NCBI RefSeq assembly: GCF_020523985.1
Contig: NZ_JAIVKM010000001.1
Location: 1,178,001 to 1,242,000, forward strand
Length of the DNA stretch: 64,000 bases
DNA from: Mangrovibacter yixingensis
Lineage (GTDB): Bacteria > Pseudomonadota > Gammaproteobacteria > Enterobacterales > Enterobacteriaceae
Direction of reading: 5' to 3'
Numbering within the stretch: the stretch's first letter is position 1; every line of letters starts with the position of its first letter. The notes under the pieces were generated by a model. That model did not search any database. It saw only the letters and a list, made by a program, of their open reading frames with translations, and was not told the origin of the DNA. Below are positions 13,007 to 22,594 of the stretch, in pieces. The position numbers were made by a program, and so were the translations under genes.

Positions 13007-13830
13007 ATGCGCCTGTTCAAGCCCATCAAGTCCAGAATTTTTGTTGCTATTTCTTCCACGGAATAGTTTGTGCTGTTGATGTATCGAATTTGATGCTTGC
13101 GATAAAGCGCTTCAACCTCGGCAACTTCCATACGGCACTGGCGTAAGGACGCATAGCGGCTGTTTTCCCGGCGTTCCTCCCTGATAGCGGCCAGTCGTTC
13201 AGGGTTGATGGTCAGGCCAAACAGGCGTGTGCGAAGTGGTTGCAATTCTGCAGGCAGACGCAGGTTATCCATGTCATCGGCAATGAATGGATAATTGGCG
13301 GCTCGAATGCCAAATTGCATTGCAAGGTAGAGGCTGGTGGGTGTTTTCCCACAGCGAGACACGCCTAATAAGATCACTTGAGCCTGGTCAAGGTTGCGCA
13401 TAGAAATGCCATCATCATGTGCCAGTGTGTAATCTATTGCGGCAATACGTGCATCATATTTCCCCAGATTTCCGGGGTTAAGCCCATGCGTTCTGTGAGC
13501 AATGGGGACAGGATCAACATCAAGCTCTTGCTGAAGTGGCGCGACAAGTGCCTGTACAATGTCCTGACAAAACCCCTCACTTTGCAAAATAATGGTGCGA
13601 ATTTCAGGCAGCACAATCGAGTAGAAGACCAATGGCCTGCAACCTGTTTGCTGGTAAATGGCATCAATTTGCTCTTTTACAGCACGGGCCCGGGGTTCAG
13701 TCTCAACAAACGGCAGAGTCACGCTGTGTATGCTTACCGGGAACTGAGACATTACAGCATGGCCCAGAACTTCAGCTGTAATTGCAGTACCATCGGAAAT
13801 ATAGAATACATGTCGGTTTGGTATATTCAC
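13000..13830 (-). CDS. ppsR: PEP synthase regulatory protein (kinase/pyrophosphorylase)
   Basis: 276-residue DUF299 protein that inactivates PpsA by ADP-dependent phosphorylation of its active-site threonine and reactivates it by Pi-dependent dephosphorylation. The P-loop-like [15 protein letters not shown] lies at about 154-168; the N terminus ([17 protein letters not shown]) is characteristic. It is divergent from its target ppsA across a 646-base regulatory region, as in E. coli (ydiA). Confidence 0.95.
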   Translation of the reverse strand: MNIPNRHVFYISDGTAITAEVLGHAVMSQFPVSIHSVTLPFVETEPRARAVKEQIDAIYQQTGCRPLVFYSIVLPEIRTIILQSEGFCQDIVQALVAPLQQELDVDPVPIAHRTHGLNPGNLGKYDARIAAIDYTLAHDDGISMRNLDQAQVILLGVSRCGKTPTSLYLAMQFGIRAANYPFIADDMDNLRLPAELQPLRTRLFGLTINPERLAAIREERRENSRYASLRQCRMEVAEVEALYRKHQIRYINSTNYSVEEIATKILDLMGLNRRMY

Positions 13831-14256
13831 CGTTTACGTTTCCTGGTTGTTTTTACATGGTAAAGCATAAAGTAAAACAACACAGGGTGTGAGCTTTTCC
13901 CTCTAAATAACAGGTATGACTCACGCAGTTATGTCGTTAATGGGTTGGCATAATCATCCAGACGTTTTGACGTCTGTAACCCAGCCGTTGGCAATTGGCC
14001 TGTGAAAACGGTATTTTTTGAACAATACTTGTATGGCTTGTGATGTCATTAATTAATATACCGTTGTTTATTCGGATTTTTTATTAATTTTGACATGCGA
14101 TCAAGAAAAGTTAAATAGATTTTTTAGTAAAAGTGAATAAGGCGTTTCATTTTTCATGCTTTTGATTTGTCTGCAAATAATAACTATTGTTTATTTTTTT
14201 TGTTAAGCTGCATTTCATCTATTAAGGTTGTTCTGAAATAACTGTTTTTTATTTGC

Positions 14257-14270
14257 TTGAACGATTCACT
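14257..14270 (-). promoter_or_regulatory. Cra (FruR) operator upstream of ppsA
   Basis: The minus strand reads AGTGAATCGTTCAA, which fits the Cra consensus TGAAWCSNTHHW. It is about 205 bases before ppsA; E. coli ppsA is activated by Cra. The 646-base AT-rich ppsR/ppsA gap also contains TTGACA at 14090 with TAAATA 16 bases on, a possible promoter. I see no gene in it. Confidence 0.65.
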
Positions 14271-14476
14271 GTTTTTAACTCTCCAATAATTGTGCCAGAC
14301 TAATTTTGTGGCCCATTCAAATAAGCAGCGTCTGGCTGGTAGATTTCTGGAAAGATGTTTTTGTTTGCGTTGTCACTAACTCAATAGAAACATCTGATTG
14401 GTTCGAAATCGGTGAATGAGCCTGAACATTTCCATTATTTCTGTACCTGTTCATAATCAAAAAAAGGATTGTTTCG

Positions 14477-16855
14477 ATGTCCAATCATGGTGTGTCACCG
14501 CTCGTTCTTTGGTATAACCAGCTTGGCATGAACGACGTAGAAAAGGTTGGGGGGAAAAACGCCTCCCTTGGTGAGATGATTACCAACCTTTCCGGTTCGG
14601 GGGTTTGTGTTCCTAACGGGTTCGCAACAACTGCCGATGCTTTTAACCAGTTTTTGGATCAAAGTGGTGTCAACCAGCGCATCTATGCTCTGCTGGATGA
14701 AACCGATATAGATGATGTGCAGGCACTTGCAAAAGCAGGCGCCACGATTCGGCAGTGGGTTGTTGAAACACCATTTACTCCCGCTCTGGAGGAGGCGATT
14801 CGCAGCGCTTACGCTCAGCTTGCGGCAGATAATGACCAGGCGTCTTTCGCTGTTCGTTCATCAGCAACGGCAGAAGATATGCCAGATGCTTCGTTTGCCG
14901 GCCAACAAGAAACCTTCCTCAATGTGCAGGGCATCGATGCCGTGATGGTTGCGGTAAAACATGTCTTTGCATCATTGTTTAATGACCGCGCCATTTCTTA
15001 CCGGGTTCATCAGGGCTATGACCACCGCGGCGTTGCGCTTTCAGCGGGTGTTCAGCGCATGGTTCGTTCAGACCTTGCTGCTTCCGGGGTAATGTTCTCG
15101 ATTGATACAGAATCCGGTTTTGACCAGGTTGTGTTTATTACCGCAGCCTGGGGGCTCGGTGAAATGGTCGTTCAGGGTGCGGTTAACCCAGATGAATTCT
15201 ACGTGCACAAACCAACGCTGGAGGCTGGGCGGCCAGCCATTGTGCGCCGTACTCTGGGCTCGAAAAAAGTGCGCATGGTCTATGGTGAAACTCAGGAGCA
15301 TGGTAAGCAAGTCCGCATTGAAGATGTTACACCAGAGCAACAGTCGGTTTATTGCCTGAGCAGCGATGAAGTCGAGGCACTGGCACACCAGGCTATGCTT
15401 ATTGAGCAACATTATGGCCGCCCGATGGATATTGAATGGGCGAAAGATGGGCATACTGGTGAACTGTTTATTGTTCAGGCCCGGCCAGAAACGGTACGCT
15501 CGCGCAACAAGGTGATGGAGCGTTACACCCTGCATTCCCAGGGCGATATTTTGGTAGAAGGGCGGGCCATTGGGCAACGTATTGGTGCAGGAAGCGTCAA
15601 AGTTATTCACGATATTAGTGAAATGAACCGGGTTGAAGCCGGTGATGTACTGGTTACGGATATGACCGACCCGGATTGGGAGCCTATTATGAAAAAGGCC
15701 GCCGCGATTGTAACCAACCGTGGTGGCCGGACTTGCCATGCAGCAATTATAGCGCGTGAGCTGGGTATTCCGGCTGTGGTGGGTTGTGGCGATGCAACGG
15801 AGCGTCTGAAAAATGGCCAGCGGGTTACTGTATCCTGCGCGGAAGGGGATACCGGTTATGTGTATGCTGATTTGCTCGACTTTTCAGTCAGCAGTTCCAG
15901 TGTCGATACCATGCCAGACTTACCCTTAAAAATTATGATGAACGTTGGTAATCCGGACAGAGCATTCGATTTCGCCTGCTTGCCAAATGAAGGAGTGGGC
16001 CTGGCGCGTTTGGAATTTATTATCAACCGCATGATAGGCGTGCACCCACGCGCATTGCTTGAATTCGACCAGCAAGAACCCGCATTGCAGGCAGAAATTC
16101 GTGAACTTATGAAAGGGTATGAGTCCCCGGTCGAGTTTTATGTCGGCAGGCTAACTGAAGGCATTGCCACCCTTGCGGCAGCATTTTGGCCCAAACGGGT
16201 CATTGTGCGGCTGTCTGATTTTAAATCCAATGAATACGCCAATCTGGTGGGGGGAGAACGTTATGAACCCCACGAAGAAAACCCCATGCTGGGCTTCCGT
16301 GGCGCAGGCCGTTATGTCTCCCCTGATTTCAGGGCGTGCTTTGCCCTTGAATGTGAAGCTGTTAAGCGCGTACGCAATACAATGGGGTTGACCAACGTTG
16401 AAGTGATGATCCCCTTTGTTCGTACTGTCGACCAGGCGAAAGCCGTAGTTGATGAACTGGCAAGTCAAGGGCTCAAACGAGGTGATAATGGGCTGAAAGT
16501 AATAATGATGTGCGAAATCCCCTCAAACGCCCTGTTGGCCGAGGCGTTCCTCGAACACTTTGATGGTTTCTCCATCGGGTCAAATGACATGACTCAGTTA
16601 GCGCTGGGGCTGGACAGGGATTCTGGCGTAGTATCTGAGCTGTTTGATGAACGTAATGATGCAGTGAAAGCGTTGCTTGCTATGGCGATTAAAGCTGCGA
16701 AGAAACAAGGTAAATACGTGGGTATTTGTGGTCAAGGGCCTTCTGATCATGAAGATTTTGCCGCCTGGTTAATGGAACAGGGTATCGACAGCTTGTCACT
16801 TAACCCGGATACAGTAGTACAAACCTGGCTCAATCTGGCCGAACTTACCAAATAA
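14477..16855 (+). CDS. ppsA: Phosphoenolpyruvate synthase
   Basis: 792-residue gluconeogenic enzyme that converts pyruvate, ATP and water to PEP, AMP and Pi; identical in length to E. coli PpsA. Domains in order: N-terminal ATP-grasp (about 20-350, [27 protein letters not shown]), central phosphohistidine domain with His421 in [10 protein letters not shown], and the C-terminal PEP-utilising barrel ([28 protein letters not shown]). PpsR, encoded divergently, targets the Thr419 two residues before the histidine. A terminator follows. Confidence 0.97.
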   Translation: MSNHGVSPLVLWYNQLGMNDVEKVGGKNASLGEMITNLSGSGVCVPNGFATTADAFNQFLDQSGVNQRIYALLDETDIDDVQALAKAGATIRQWVVETPFTPALEEAIRSAYAQLAADNDQASFAVRSSATAEDMPDASFAGQQETFLNVQGIDAVMVAVKHVFASLFNDRAISYRVHQGYDHRGVALSAGVQRMVRSDLAASGVMFSIDTESGFDQVVFITAAWGLGEMVVQGAVNPDEFYVHKPTLEAGRPAIVRRTLGSKKVRMVYGETQEHGKQVRIEDVTPEQQSVYCLSSDEVEALAHQAMLIEQHYGRPMDIEWAKDGHTGELFIVQARPETVRSRNKVMERYTLHSQGDILVEGRAIGQRIGAGSVKVIHDISEMNRVEAGDVLVTDMTDPDWEPIMKKAAAIVTNRGGRTCHAAIIARELGIPAVVGCGDATERLKNGQRVTVSCAEGDTGYVYADLLDFSVSSSSVDTMPDLPLKIMMNVGNPDRAFDFACLPNEGVGLARLEFIINRMIGVHPRALLEFDQQEPALQAEIRELMKGYESPVEFYVGRLTEGIATLAAAFWPKRVIVRLSDFKSNEYANLVGGERYEPHEENPMLGFRGAGRYVSPDFRACFALECEAVKRVRNTMGLTNVEVMIPFVRTVDQAKAVVDELASQGLKRGDNGLKVIMMCEIPSNALLAEAFLEHFDGFSIGSNDMTQLALGLDRDSGVVSELFDERNDAVKALLAMAIKAAKKQGKYVGICGQGPSDHEDFAAWLMEQGIDSLSLNPDTVVQTWLNLAELTK

Positions 16856-16878
16856 TCTACCATCGTATTTTATCTTTT

Positions 16879-16907
16879 AAACGCTATGCAAATGCATGGC
16901 GTTTTCT
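16879..16907 (+). terminator. Terminator after ppsA
   Basis: AAACGC-TATGCA/TGCATG-GCGTTTT stem followed by TTTTCTTTT, 24 bases after the ppsA stop. Confidence 0.8.
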
Positions 16908-17063
16908 TTTGTTAACCCCTGTTAACCCCGCTTTACTTCACACTTACACCTATTAAGCAAAAAAACATAATAGCCGGATAAATTTCGGCAATTGTTGTTT
17001 CCCACCTGCTACGAAACAATTAATGCGTACCTGCTTATTACCTACAAACAACAAAAATAACAG

Positions 17064-17097
17064 ACTCCTTAGGTTTGTACCCGAAGTCTTAAGGAGT
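17064..17097. repeat. Inverted repeat upstream of the sugar operon
   Basis: ACTCCTTA (17064-17071) and TAAGGAGT (17090-17097) are perfect 8-bp arms 18 bases apart, 25 bases before the GPH transporter start. A second pair, TTGTTTC/GAAACAA (16995-17001 and 17013-17019), lies further upstream. They could be operators or an mRNA hairpin. The operon has no linked regulator gene. Confidence 0.5.
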
Positions 17098-17121
17098 GCA
17101 ACTGACGAGAGGTGGAGCATT

Positions 17122-18513
17122 ATGAATACTGTACCTGTTCTTACAATAAAAGATAAAATTGGCTATGGGCTGGGCGATATGGCCAGCGCACTCGTCTGGC
17201 AGACCGCAACACTGTTTTTAGCCTGGTTTTATACCGATGTCTTTGGGTTGCCCGCGGCAATTATGGGCACCATGTTTCTGGTAGTACGGGCAATTGATGC
17301 AATTACTGACCCTTGTATTGGTGCCATTGTTGACCGCACTCGTACCCGTCATGGGCGCTTTCGCCCATGGTTACTGTGGTTTGCCATTCCCTTTGGCGTG
17401 AGCTGCCTGATTACCTTCTATGTCCCGGATGTTGGCCCAACAGGGAAAATTATCTACGCCTGTGTAACCTATACACTCCTTAGCCTGGTGTATTCCGCTA
17501 TCAATGTACCTTATTGCGCAATGCCTGGTGCTTTAACCCTGGATCCTACCGAGCGGCATTCACTGCAGTCGTGGCGTTTTGGGCTGTCATTTGCTGGTGG
17601 GTTAATCGTTACAGTGCTGGCTTTGCCTTTGATGGAGTGGCTAGGGCAGGGAAATCAACAGAAAGGTTTCTTTCTGGCTATGAGCCTGATGGGGCTGTTG
17701 GGAATCGGTCTGTTTTTCTGCTGTTTTGCTATGACCCGTGAACGCTATGTACCTGAAAGCAGCACGTCAGGCAGCATGCTTGCTGATCTGAAGTCACTGG
17801 CGAAAAACAGCCAGTGGCGGCTGGTTTTTGCGCTGAATATTCTGTTATTGACGGCGGTAGTGGTGCGTGGCTCTACCACAATGTATTACGTCAAATATCT
17901 GCTAATGCGCCCAGACATGACGTTTGTCTTTATTGTCAGTGGAATGGTGGCTGCCATGGCAGGTGCATTGCTGTCTGGTTGGGTGCTGGGCCGTTTGGAC
18001 CGGGTAAGAGCCTATCAATATACCGTCCTTGCCTTTCTGGTGCCTTGCATCGCAATCTTTTTTGTCCCACCGGCTTATATAGGCTGGATACTCGCTTTGA
18101 ATATTTTGTTCAGTTTTGTTCAAAACCTGACTACACCGTTGCAGTGGACCATGTTGTCGGATGTCGTCGACTATGAAGAACATCGCACAGGTCGTCGGCT
18201 GGATGGGCTGGTCTTTTCCACCGCCCTGTTCGCAATCAAAATGGGGTTGGCGTTGGGCGGTGCTGTCGTTGGTTGGATCCTTGGGCTGGTAAGTTACCAG
18301 GCCAATGTCACCGAACAGGCTCCGGCTGTTCTGCATACCATCAACGCACTATTTACTTTCATTCCTGCAGCGTTGTTTTTCTCCATCGTCGTACTGTTGT
18401 GCTTTTACCAACTAAATAACCGCAAAGTGGTAGCTATCGCGAATGAACTGGCTGAAAAGCGCCAGCATATCACCAATTCGGAACCCGGTTTAAACCCGGC
18501 AATACAGGAGTAA
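17122..18513 (+). CDS. GPH-family glycoside:cation symporter
   Basis: 463-residue, roughly 12-helix transporter of the glycoside-pentoside-hexuronide:cation symporter family (relatives YicJ, XynP, YihO). Evidence: the N-terminal KIGYGLGDMASALVWQTATLFLAWFYTDVFGL block, the AITDPCIGAIVDRTRTRHGRFRPWLLW loop and the late VDYEEHRTGRRLDGLVFS segment. The ATG at 17122 has GGTGGAG 5 bases upstream; an in-frame start at 17023 would add a hydrophilic tail and is rejected. It is followed 3 bases later by a GH3 glycosidase, so it probably imports the beta-glycoside that enzyme cleaves. The exact sugar is unknown. No counterpart exists here in E. coli K-12. Confidence 0.88.
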   Translation: MNTVPVLTIKDKIGYGLGDMASALVWQTATLFLAWFYTDVFGLPAAIMGTMFLVVRAIDAITDPCIGAIVDRTRTRHGRFRPWLLWFAIPFGVSCLITFYVPDVGPTGKIIYACVTYTLLSLVYSAINVPYCAMPGALTLDPTERHSLQSWRFGLSFAGGLIVTVLALPLMEWLGQGNQQKGFFLAMSLMGLLGIGLFFCCFAMTRERYVPESSTSGSMLADLKSLAKNSQWRLVFALNILLLTAVVVRGSTTMYYVKYLLMRPDMTFVFIVSGMVAAMAGALLSGWVLGRLDRVRAYQYTVLAFLVPCIAIFFVPPAYIGWILALNILFSFVQNLTTPLQWTMLSDVVDYEEHRTGRRLDGLVFSTALFAIKMGLALGGAVVGWILGLVSYQANVTEQAPAVLHTINALFTFIPAALFFSIVVLLCFYQLNNRKVVAIANELAEKRQHITNSEPGLNPAIQE

Positions 18514-18516
18514 CAC

Positions 18517-20895
18517 ATGACGATTTATACTGATGCCCGCCAACCAGTAAAGGCTCGTGTGGCCGATTTACTGGCCCGTATGACACCAGAGGAAAAATTT
18601 GCCCAAATGGGGGCGATGTGGCTGGTGTTATCGCCAGAAGGCTTACATAAAGAACGCCTGGATATGAGTGATACGTTTTCAGGTGCCACGCAACAGTTGG
18701 CTTTGGCGGAACAGTTAAAAAAAGGAATTGGTCAAATAACCCGCCCTTTAGGGACCCACAGTATATCTCCACGTGAAGGCGTAATGGCGGCGAATTGCCT
18801 GCAAAAAACACTGGTGGAAGAGAGCCGTTTAGGTATCCCCGCGTTGTTCCATGAAGAGTGTCTTGTCGGGTTATTGTGCAAAGACGCAACATTATTCCCA
18901 TCGCCACTTAACTACGCATCAACCTGGGATCCGGAACTGATTAACGCTGTAGCTGGAGCTATTGGCGTTGAGGCAAGAGCGATTGGCTGCCATCAGGGGC
19001 TTGCACCGGTTCTGGATGTCTCACGGGATGTCCGTTGGGGGCGCACGGAAGAAACCTTTGGTGAAGACCCTTATTTAGTTGGCGTCATGGCCACACAATA
19101 TGTGAAGGGTTTACAAGGGCCAAAACGGGATTTGTTGGCAACCCTGAAGCATTATGTTGGTCACTCTTTCAGTGAGGGGGCGCGTAACCATGCTCCAGTT
19201 CACTTGGGCTTTTGTGAATTAAATGACACCTTCTTATTGCCTTTCGAAATGGCGGTACGCCTTGCTAACGCAGGATCAGTTATGCCTGCTTACCATGACA
19301 TCGATAATCAGCCAACGCATAGTGATGCTTTCCTGTTAACGAAAGTGTTGCGTGAACAATGGGGCTTTGACGGCCTGATAGTCGCCGATTACGGCGGAAT
19401 AAGTTTATTGCATCAACATCATGGTGTAAGCCACAGCCCAATGGAATCTGCGGCGCTGGCATTCAATGCCGGGTTGGATATTGAACTCCCTAAAGCAGAT
19501 TGTGCAAGCCACCTCGCCCAAGCGGTAAGTGAAGGGCTGATCTCCATGGACAAGATTGATGAAATTGTTGCCCGTGTGCTGACCGAAAAGTTCCGCCTTG
19601 GTCTGTTTGAACACCCTTATGCCGATATTGACAAGCTTGCTTTACAAGCGCCAGAAACACGTCATCTTGCAAGAGAATGTGCAGCACGCTCTGTCACCCT
19701 GCTTGAAAATCAGGGCATTTTACCGCTTAAAAATAACCCTTCTCTGGCGGTAATTGGCCCGGTTGCCGACGATCCTTTAGCACTATTGAGTGGTTACAGT
19801 TTTCCGGTTCACTTAATTATCAGTGATGCTCAGGAGCAGGCAGAGCAGGTTGTAACATTACTTTCTGGTATTCGGCAGCAGTTTGGTGAACATCAGGTGC
19901 GTTATGCCAAGGGGTGTCACATTATTGAGCAGCGCCAGGCGGGTGCTCCGGTTTTTCCCGGTGAAAGCGAAGGAAAGGCCCGCCAGACATCCCCTGTTTC
20001 GCAAGATACAGGCTTAATTCCTGAGGCGGTAGCTGTGGCTCAGCAGGCGGATGTCGTGGTTGCCTGTGTGGGTGATTTGGCAGGTTTGTTCCAAAGTGGT
20101 ACCTGCGGTGAGGGCTCGGATACTGATACTCTGGCGTTACCTGGCGTACAGCAGGCATTGCTTGAGGCACTGGTGGGGACAGGAAAACCCGTTATTGTGG
20201 TTATGACTGGCGGCCGCCCCTACCATCTGGGTGGGCTGGAGAAACAGGTCGCAGCCTTGTTAATGGCGTGGGCACCAGGCCAGGAGGGTGGTTATGCTGT
20301 AGCCGATATCCTGGCAGGGAATCGGGAGCCGGAAGGCAGGCTGGTGTTGTCGGCACCGAAAAGTGCAGGAGCGATGCCTTATTACTATAACCACAAGCTG
20401 AAAAGTGGCGGCACACCTTTTGCGTTTCATTTCGGGGCTCGTTACCCGTTTGGGTTTGGCCTGGGGTGGGGGAATTTTGCCTTAGGGTCAGCCGAATTAC
20501 ACGAGAAACAGGTACCGGCACAAGGCGGGGCTATCTCAGTAACTTTGCCCATAACCAACCAGGGTAAGCGTGCTGGCAGTGAAGTTATTCAACTCTATGT
20601 GCATGACAAAGTTGCTTCGTTGGTGAGGCCAGTTAAGGAGTTAAAGGCATTCAGCCGTGTCAGGTTGGAACCGGGTGCTTCAACCCGGTTAACGTTTACC
20701 ATACCAACCGATATGCTGAATTTCACTAACAGGCAAGGCCAGCGGGTGGTTGAACCCGGCGAGTTTGAGCTGATGTTAGGTACCAACAGTGAAGCTATTC
20801 ATCAGCGTGTTAGTGTGCGCCTTACAGGGGACAAACCAGTTGTCTTGTCTCGGGACTGGCGTATGTTAAGCCATGCAAAGGAAGAGGCAAAGTAA
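18517..20895 (+). CDS. Glycoside hydrolase family 3 beta-glycosidase (cytoplasmic)
   Basis: 792-residue GH3 enzyme: N-terminal TIM-barrel domain (about 1-330) with KHY at 211-213 and the nucleophile Asp291 in GLIVADYGG; alpha/beta-sandwich C domain (about 390-640) with the likely acid/base Glu532 in GEGSDTD; fibronectin-III-like domain (about 690-770, GSEVIQLYVHD). No signal peptide, so it acts in the cytoplasm on imported substrate. The FPSPLNYASTWDPELI region is typical of beta-glucosidase/beta-xylosidase clades; I cannot choose between glucoside and xyloside. It is the second gene of a two-gene operon with the GPH transporter. Confidence 0.9.
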   Translation: MTIYTDARQPVKARVADLLARMTPEEKFAQMGAMWLVLSPEGLHKERLDMSDTFSGATQQLALAEQLKKGIGQITRPLGTHSISPREGVMAANCLQKTLVEESRLGIPALFHEECLVGLLCKDATLFPSPLNYASTWDPELINAVAGAIGVEARAIGCHQGLAPVLDVSRDVRWGRTEETFGEDPYLVGVMATQYVKGLQGPKRDLLATLKHYVGHSFSEGARNHAPVHLGFCELNDTFLLPFEMAVRLANAGSVMPAYHDIDNQPTHSDAFLLTKVLREQWGFDGLIVADYGGISLLHQHHGVSHSPMESAALAFNAGLDIELPKADCASHLAQAVSEGLISMDKIDEIVARVLTEKFRLGLFEHPYADIDKLALQAPETRHLARECAARSVTLLENQGILPLKNNPSLAVIGPVADDPLALLSGYSFPVHLIISDAQEQAEQVVTLLSGIRQQFGEHQVRYAKGCHIIEQRQAGAPVFPGESEGKARQTSPVSQDTGLIPEAVAVAQQADVVVACVGDLAGLFQSGTCGEGSDTDTLALPGVQQALLEALVGTGKPVIVVMTGGRPYHLGGLEKQVAALLMAWAPGQEGGYAVADILAGNREPEGRLVLSAPKSAGAMPYYYNHKLKSGGTPFAFHFGARYPFGFGLGWGNFALGSAELHEKQVPAQGGAISVTLPITNQGKRAGSEVIQLYVHDKVASLVRPVKELKAFSRVRLEPGASTRLTFTIPTDMLNFTNRQGQRVVEPGEFELMLGTNSEAIHQRVSVRLTGDKPVVLSRDWRMLSHAKEEAK

Positions 20896-20966
20896 TCATA
20901 AAGTTGCATGCGCCTGCGGATGTGGGTGCGTGTAAAGCCTGGGTGATTAACCAAATTGCTACAACG

Positions 20967-21068
20967 AAAAAAAAGCCCATCGTGGGAGATGGGCAAAGAC
21001 TACACACAGCAATTCGTTGTTTCACTCAGGGGATTCATGTTTATAAACCAGATGTGATTTATAAGACT
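20967..21068 (-). ncRNA. rprA: RprA small regulatory RNA
   Basis: Read on the minus strand this is about 102 nt. A 5' hairpin (TTATAAATC paired with GTTTATAA) is followed by CCCCTGAGTGAAACAACGAA, TTGCTGTGTGTAGTCTTTG and the terminator GCCCATC/GATGGGC with eight U. This matches E. coli RprA closely, especially the central rpoS-pairing region and the 3' end. RprA is an Hfq-dependent RNA, made when Rcs envelope stress signalling is active, that activates rpoS translation. It lies next to ydiK as in E. coli. Ends are set by alignment to the remembered E. coli RNA and by the terminator. Confidence 0.93.
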
Positions 21069-21074
21069 GAGCTA

Positions 21075-21118
21075 ATAGTAGTCATCCTGCCCCAGAGTCG
21101 TCGATCGGATTCGTCTCA
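21075..21118 (-). promoter_or_regulatory. rprA promoter with RcsB box
   Basis: Minus strand: RcsB box TGAGACGAATCCGA (21105-21118) and -10 TACTAT (21075-21080), 7 bases before the inferred start at 21068. Both match the E. coli rprA promoter, where RcsB activates. Confidence 0.85.
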
Positions 21119-21217
21119 ATAGTTAAATGTTTATAAATAGTAAAAAATGTTATTCAGAGTGATAGGTTGGACAGGGGAATAAGTGTGGGTAAAAAATAAA
21201 CAAACCGATAAGCGTTA

Positions 21218-21257
21218 CTGAACAATCGGGTGGAAGAGTACGTACCCGATTGTTCAG
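21218..21257. repeat. Perfect 14-bp inverted repeat after ydiK
   Basis: CTGAACAATCGGGT (21218-21231) and its exact complement ACCCGATTGTTCAG (21244-21257) flank a 12-base loop, 8 bases past the ydiK stop. There is no U-tract on either side, so it is not a canonical terminator. It may protect the ydiK mRNA 3' end. The rest of the 20896-21264 gap is rprA and its promoter. Confidence 0.7.
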
Positions 21258-21264
21258 GTCATCA

Positions 21265-22362
21265 TTACGCCTGAGAAGATGGCGTCGTGCCTGTAGGTGG
21301 GGCTTCCTCAGGTGGAACCTTTTCGTTAACCCAGGCGGCAAACAGCCGGTAAGATACCGCCAGCACAACCGGGCCGATGAAAACGCCAATCATGCCAAAG
21401 GCAATTAACCCACCAATAACACCGGACAACACTACTATCATTGGCAGGTCTGCACCCATTCGAATAAGCATAGGGCGAATCACGTTATCCAGCGTACCGA
21501 CCACAGCACTCCATACCAGCAATACAGTGCCCCAGGTGTTATCACCACTCCAGTACAGCCAGAGGATTGCAGGTATCAGCACCAATAATGGGCCAATCTG
21601 CACCAGGCAACAAAGTACCATAACCACAGTGAGCAGCGTGGCATAAGGAATACCACTAATAGCCAGGCCAATACCCCCCAGAATCCCCTGCACCAACGCG
21701 GTTACCACGACGCCAAGCGCAACGGCTCGTATTGCCTGAGCGGCCAACACGACAGAAGCATCACCGCGCTCAGCTGCCAGGCGCCGGGCAAAACGGCGGA
21801 AGCCGCCAGCAACATCTTCACCACGCCAGTAAAGCAATGCGCTGAACAACACCATCAGGGCACAGTGCATCAGAAAACGCCCCAGGTGTGCCGCCTGGCC
21901 AACAAACCAGGTAGTCGTCGCGCCAATATAAGGTTTCACTTTGGCAAGCAGTGTTGTACCGCCGCCATCCAGCAGAGCATGCCAGGAGCTATATAGCTTG
22001 TCCCCAAAGAACGGTATGCTTTGCAGCCAGGCAAAATCGGGTGGAGACAGTTGGCCGGAGCTGGCCGATTTCACCAGTGGGGCACCTGTATCCACCAGGC
22101 TATTGACTAACAATGAGATGGGGATGACAAACAGCAGTATCAGCAACACAGTCATGACCAGAACGGCAAGAACACGTTTGCCCCATAGTAGTTTCTGCAG
22201 CCGAATTAATACCGGCCATGTTGCAATAACTACCGTGCCTGCCCAGGCGAAGCCAAGGATAAATGGTTGAACAATCCAAATACACGCGATAATCATCAAC
22301 GAAATAAACAGCACGGAGATAAGGACCCGTGCAATGTCCTGGTGAGGCTTTATCGTTTCCAT
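21265..22362 (-). CDS. ydiK: AI-2E family transporter YdiK
   Basis: 365-residue inner-membrane protein of the AI-2 exporter (AI-2E, formerly UPF0118) family. About eight hydrophobic segments: two at the N terminus, a central soluble stretch (about 95-150), then a C-terminal group including VLIPAILWLYWSG and VLSGVIGGLIAFGMIGVFIGPVVLAV, the conserved family end. Substrate is unproven for YdiK. The E. coli homologue has 370 residues and the same position between rprA and ydiJ, from which it is divergent. Confidence 0.92.
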   Translation of the reverse strand: METIKPHQDIARVLISVLFISLMIIACIWIVQPFILGFAWAGTVVIATWPVLIRLQKLLWGKRVLAVLVMTVLLILLFVIPISLLVNSLVDTGAPLVKSASSGQLSPPDFAWLQSIPFFGDKLYSSWHALLDGGGTTLLAKVKPYIGATTTWFVGQAAHLGRFLMHCALMVLFSALLYWRGEDVAGGFRRFARRLAAERGDASVVLAAQAIRAVALGVVVTALVQGILGGIGLAISGIPYATLLTVVMVLCCLVQIGPLLVLIPAILWLYWSGDNTWGTVLLVWSAVVGTLDNVIRPMLIRMGADLPMIVVLSGVIGGLIAFGMIGVFIGPVVLAVSYRLFAAWVNEKVPPEEAPPTGTTPSSQA

Positions 22363-22594
22363 AATTGTGTCATCAGCCAGTAATTACGCCATGATGCCCG
22401 GTAAAAAGCATCGTGATTAGCATAAGTGTCCATAAGGTATCGCAGATCTAATGATGATGTATTCCGCTATCTTTTTACAACTCAAAAGCGAAATAAAATC
22501 CCTCAAGCGTGACATACAAAAATGTGATAAAACCATCAATGCGTTACGCAAACGATAACTCATCTCTTTTTTCGTCAGACAGAGTCAAGTGCGA

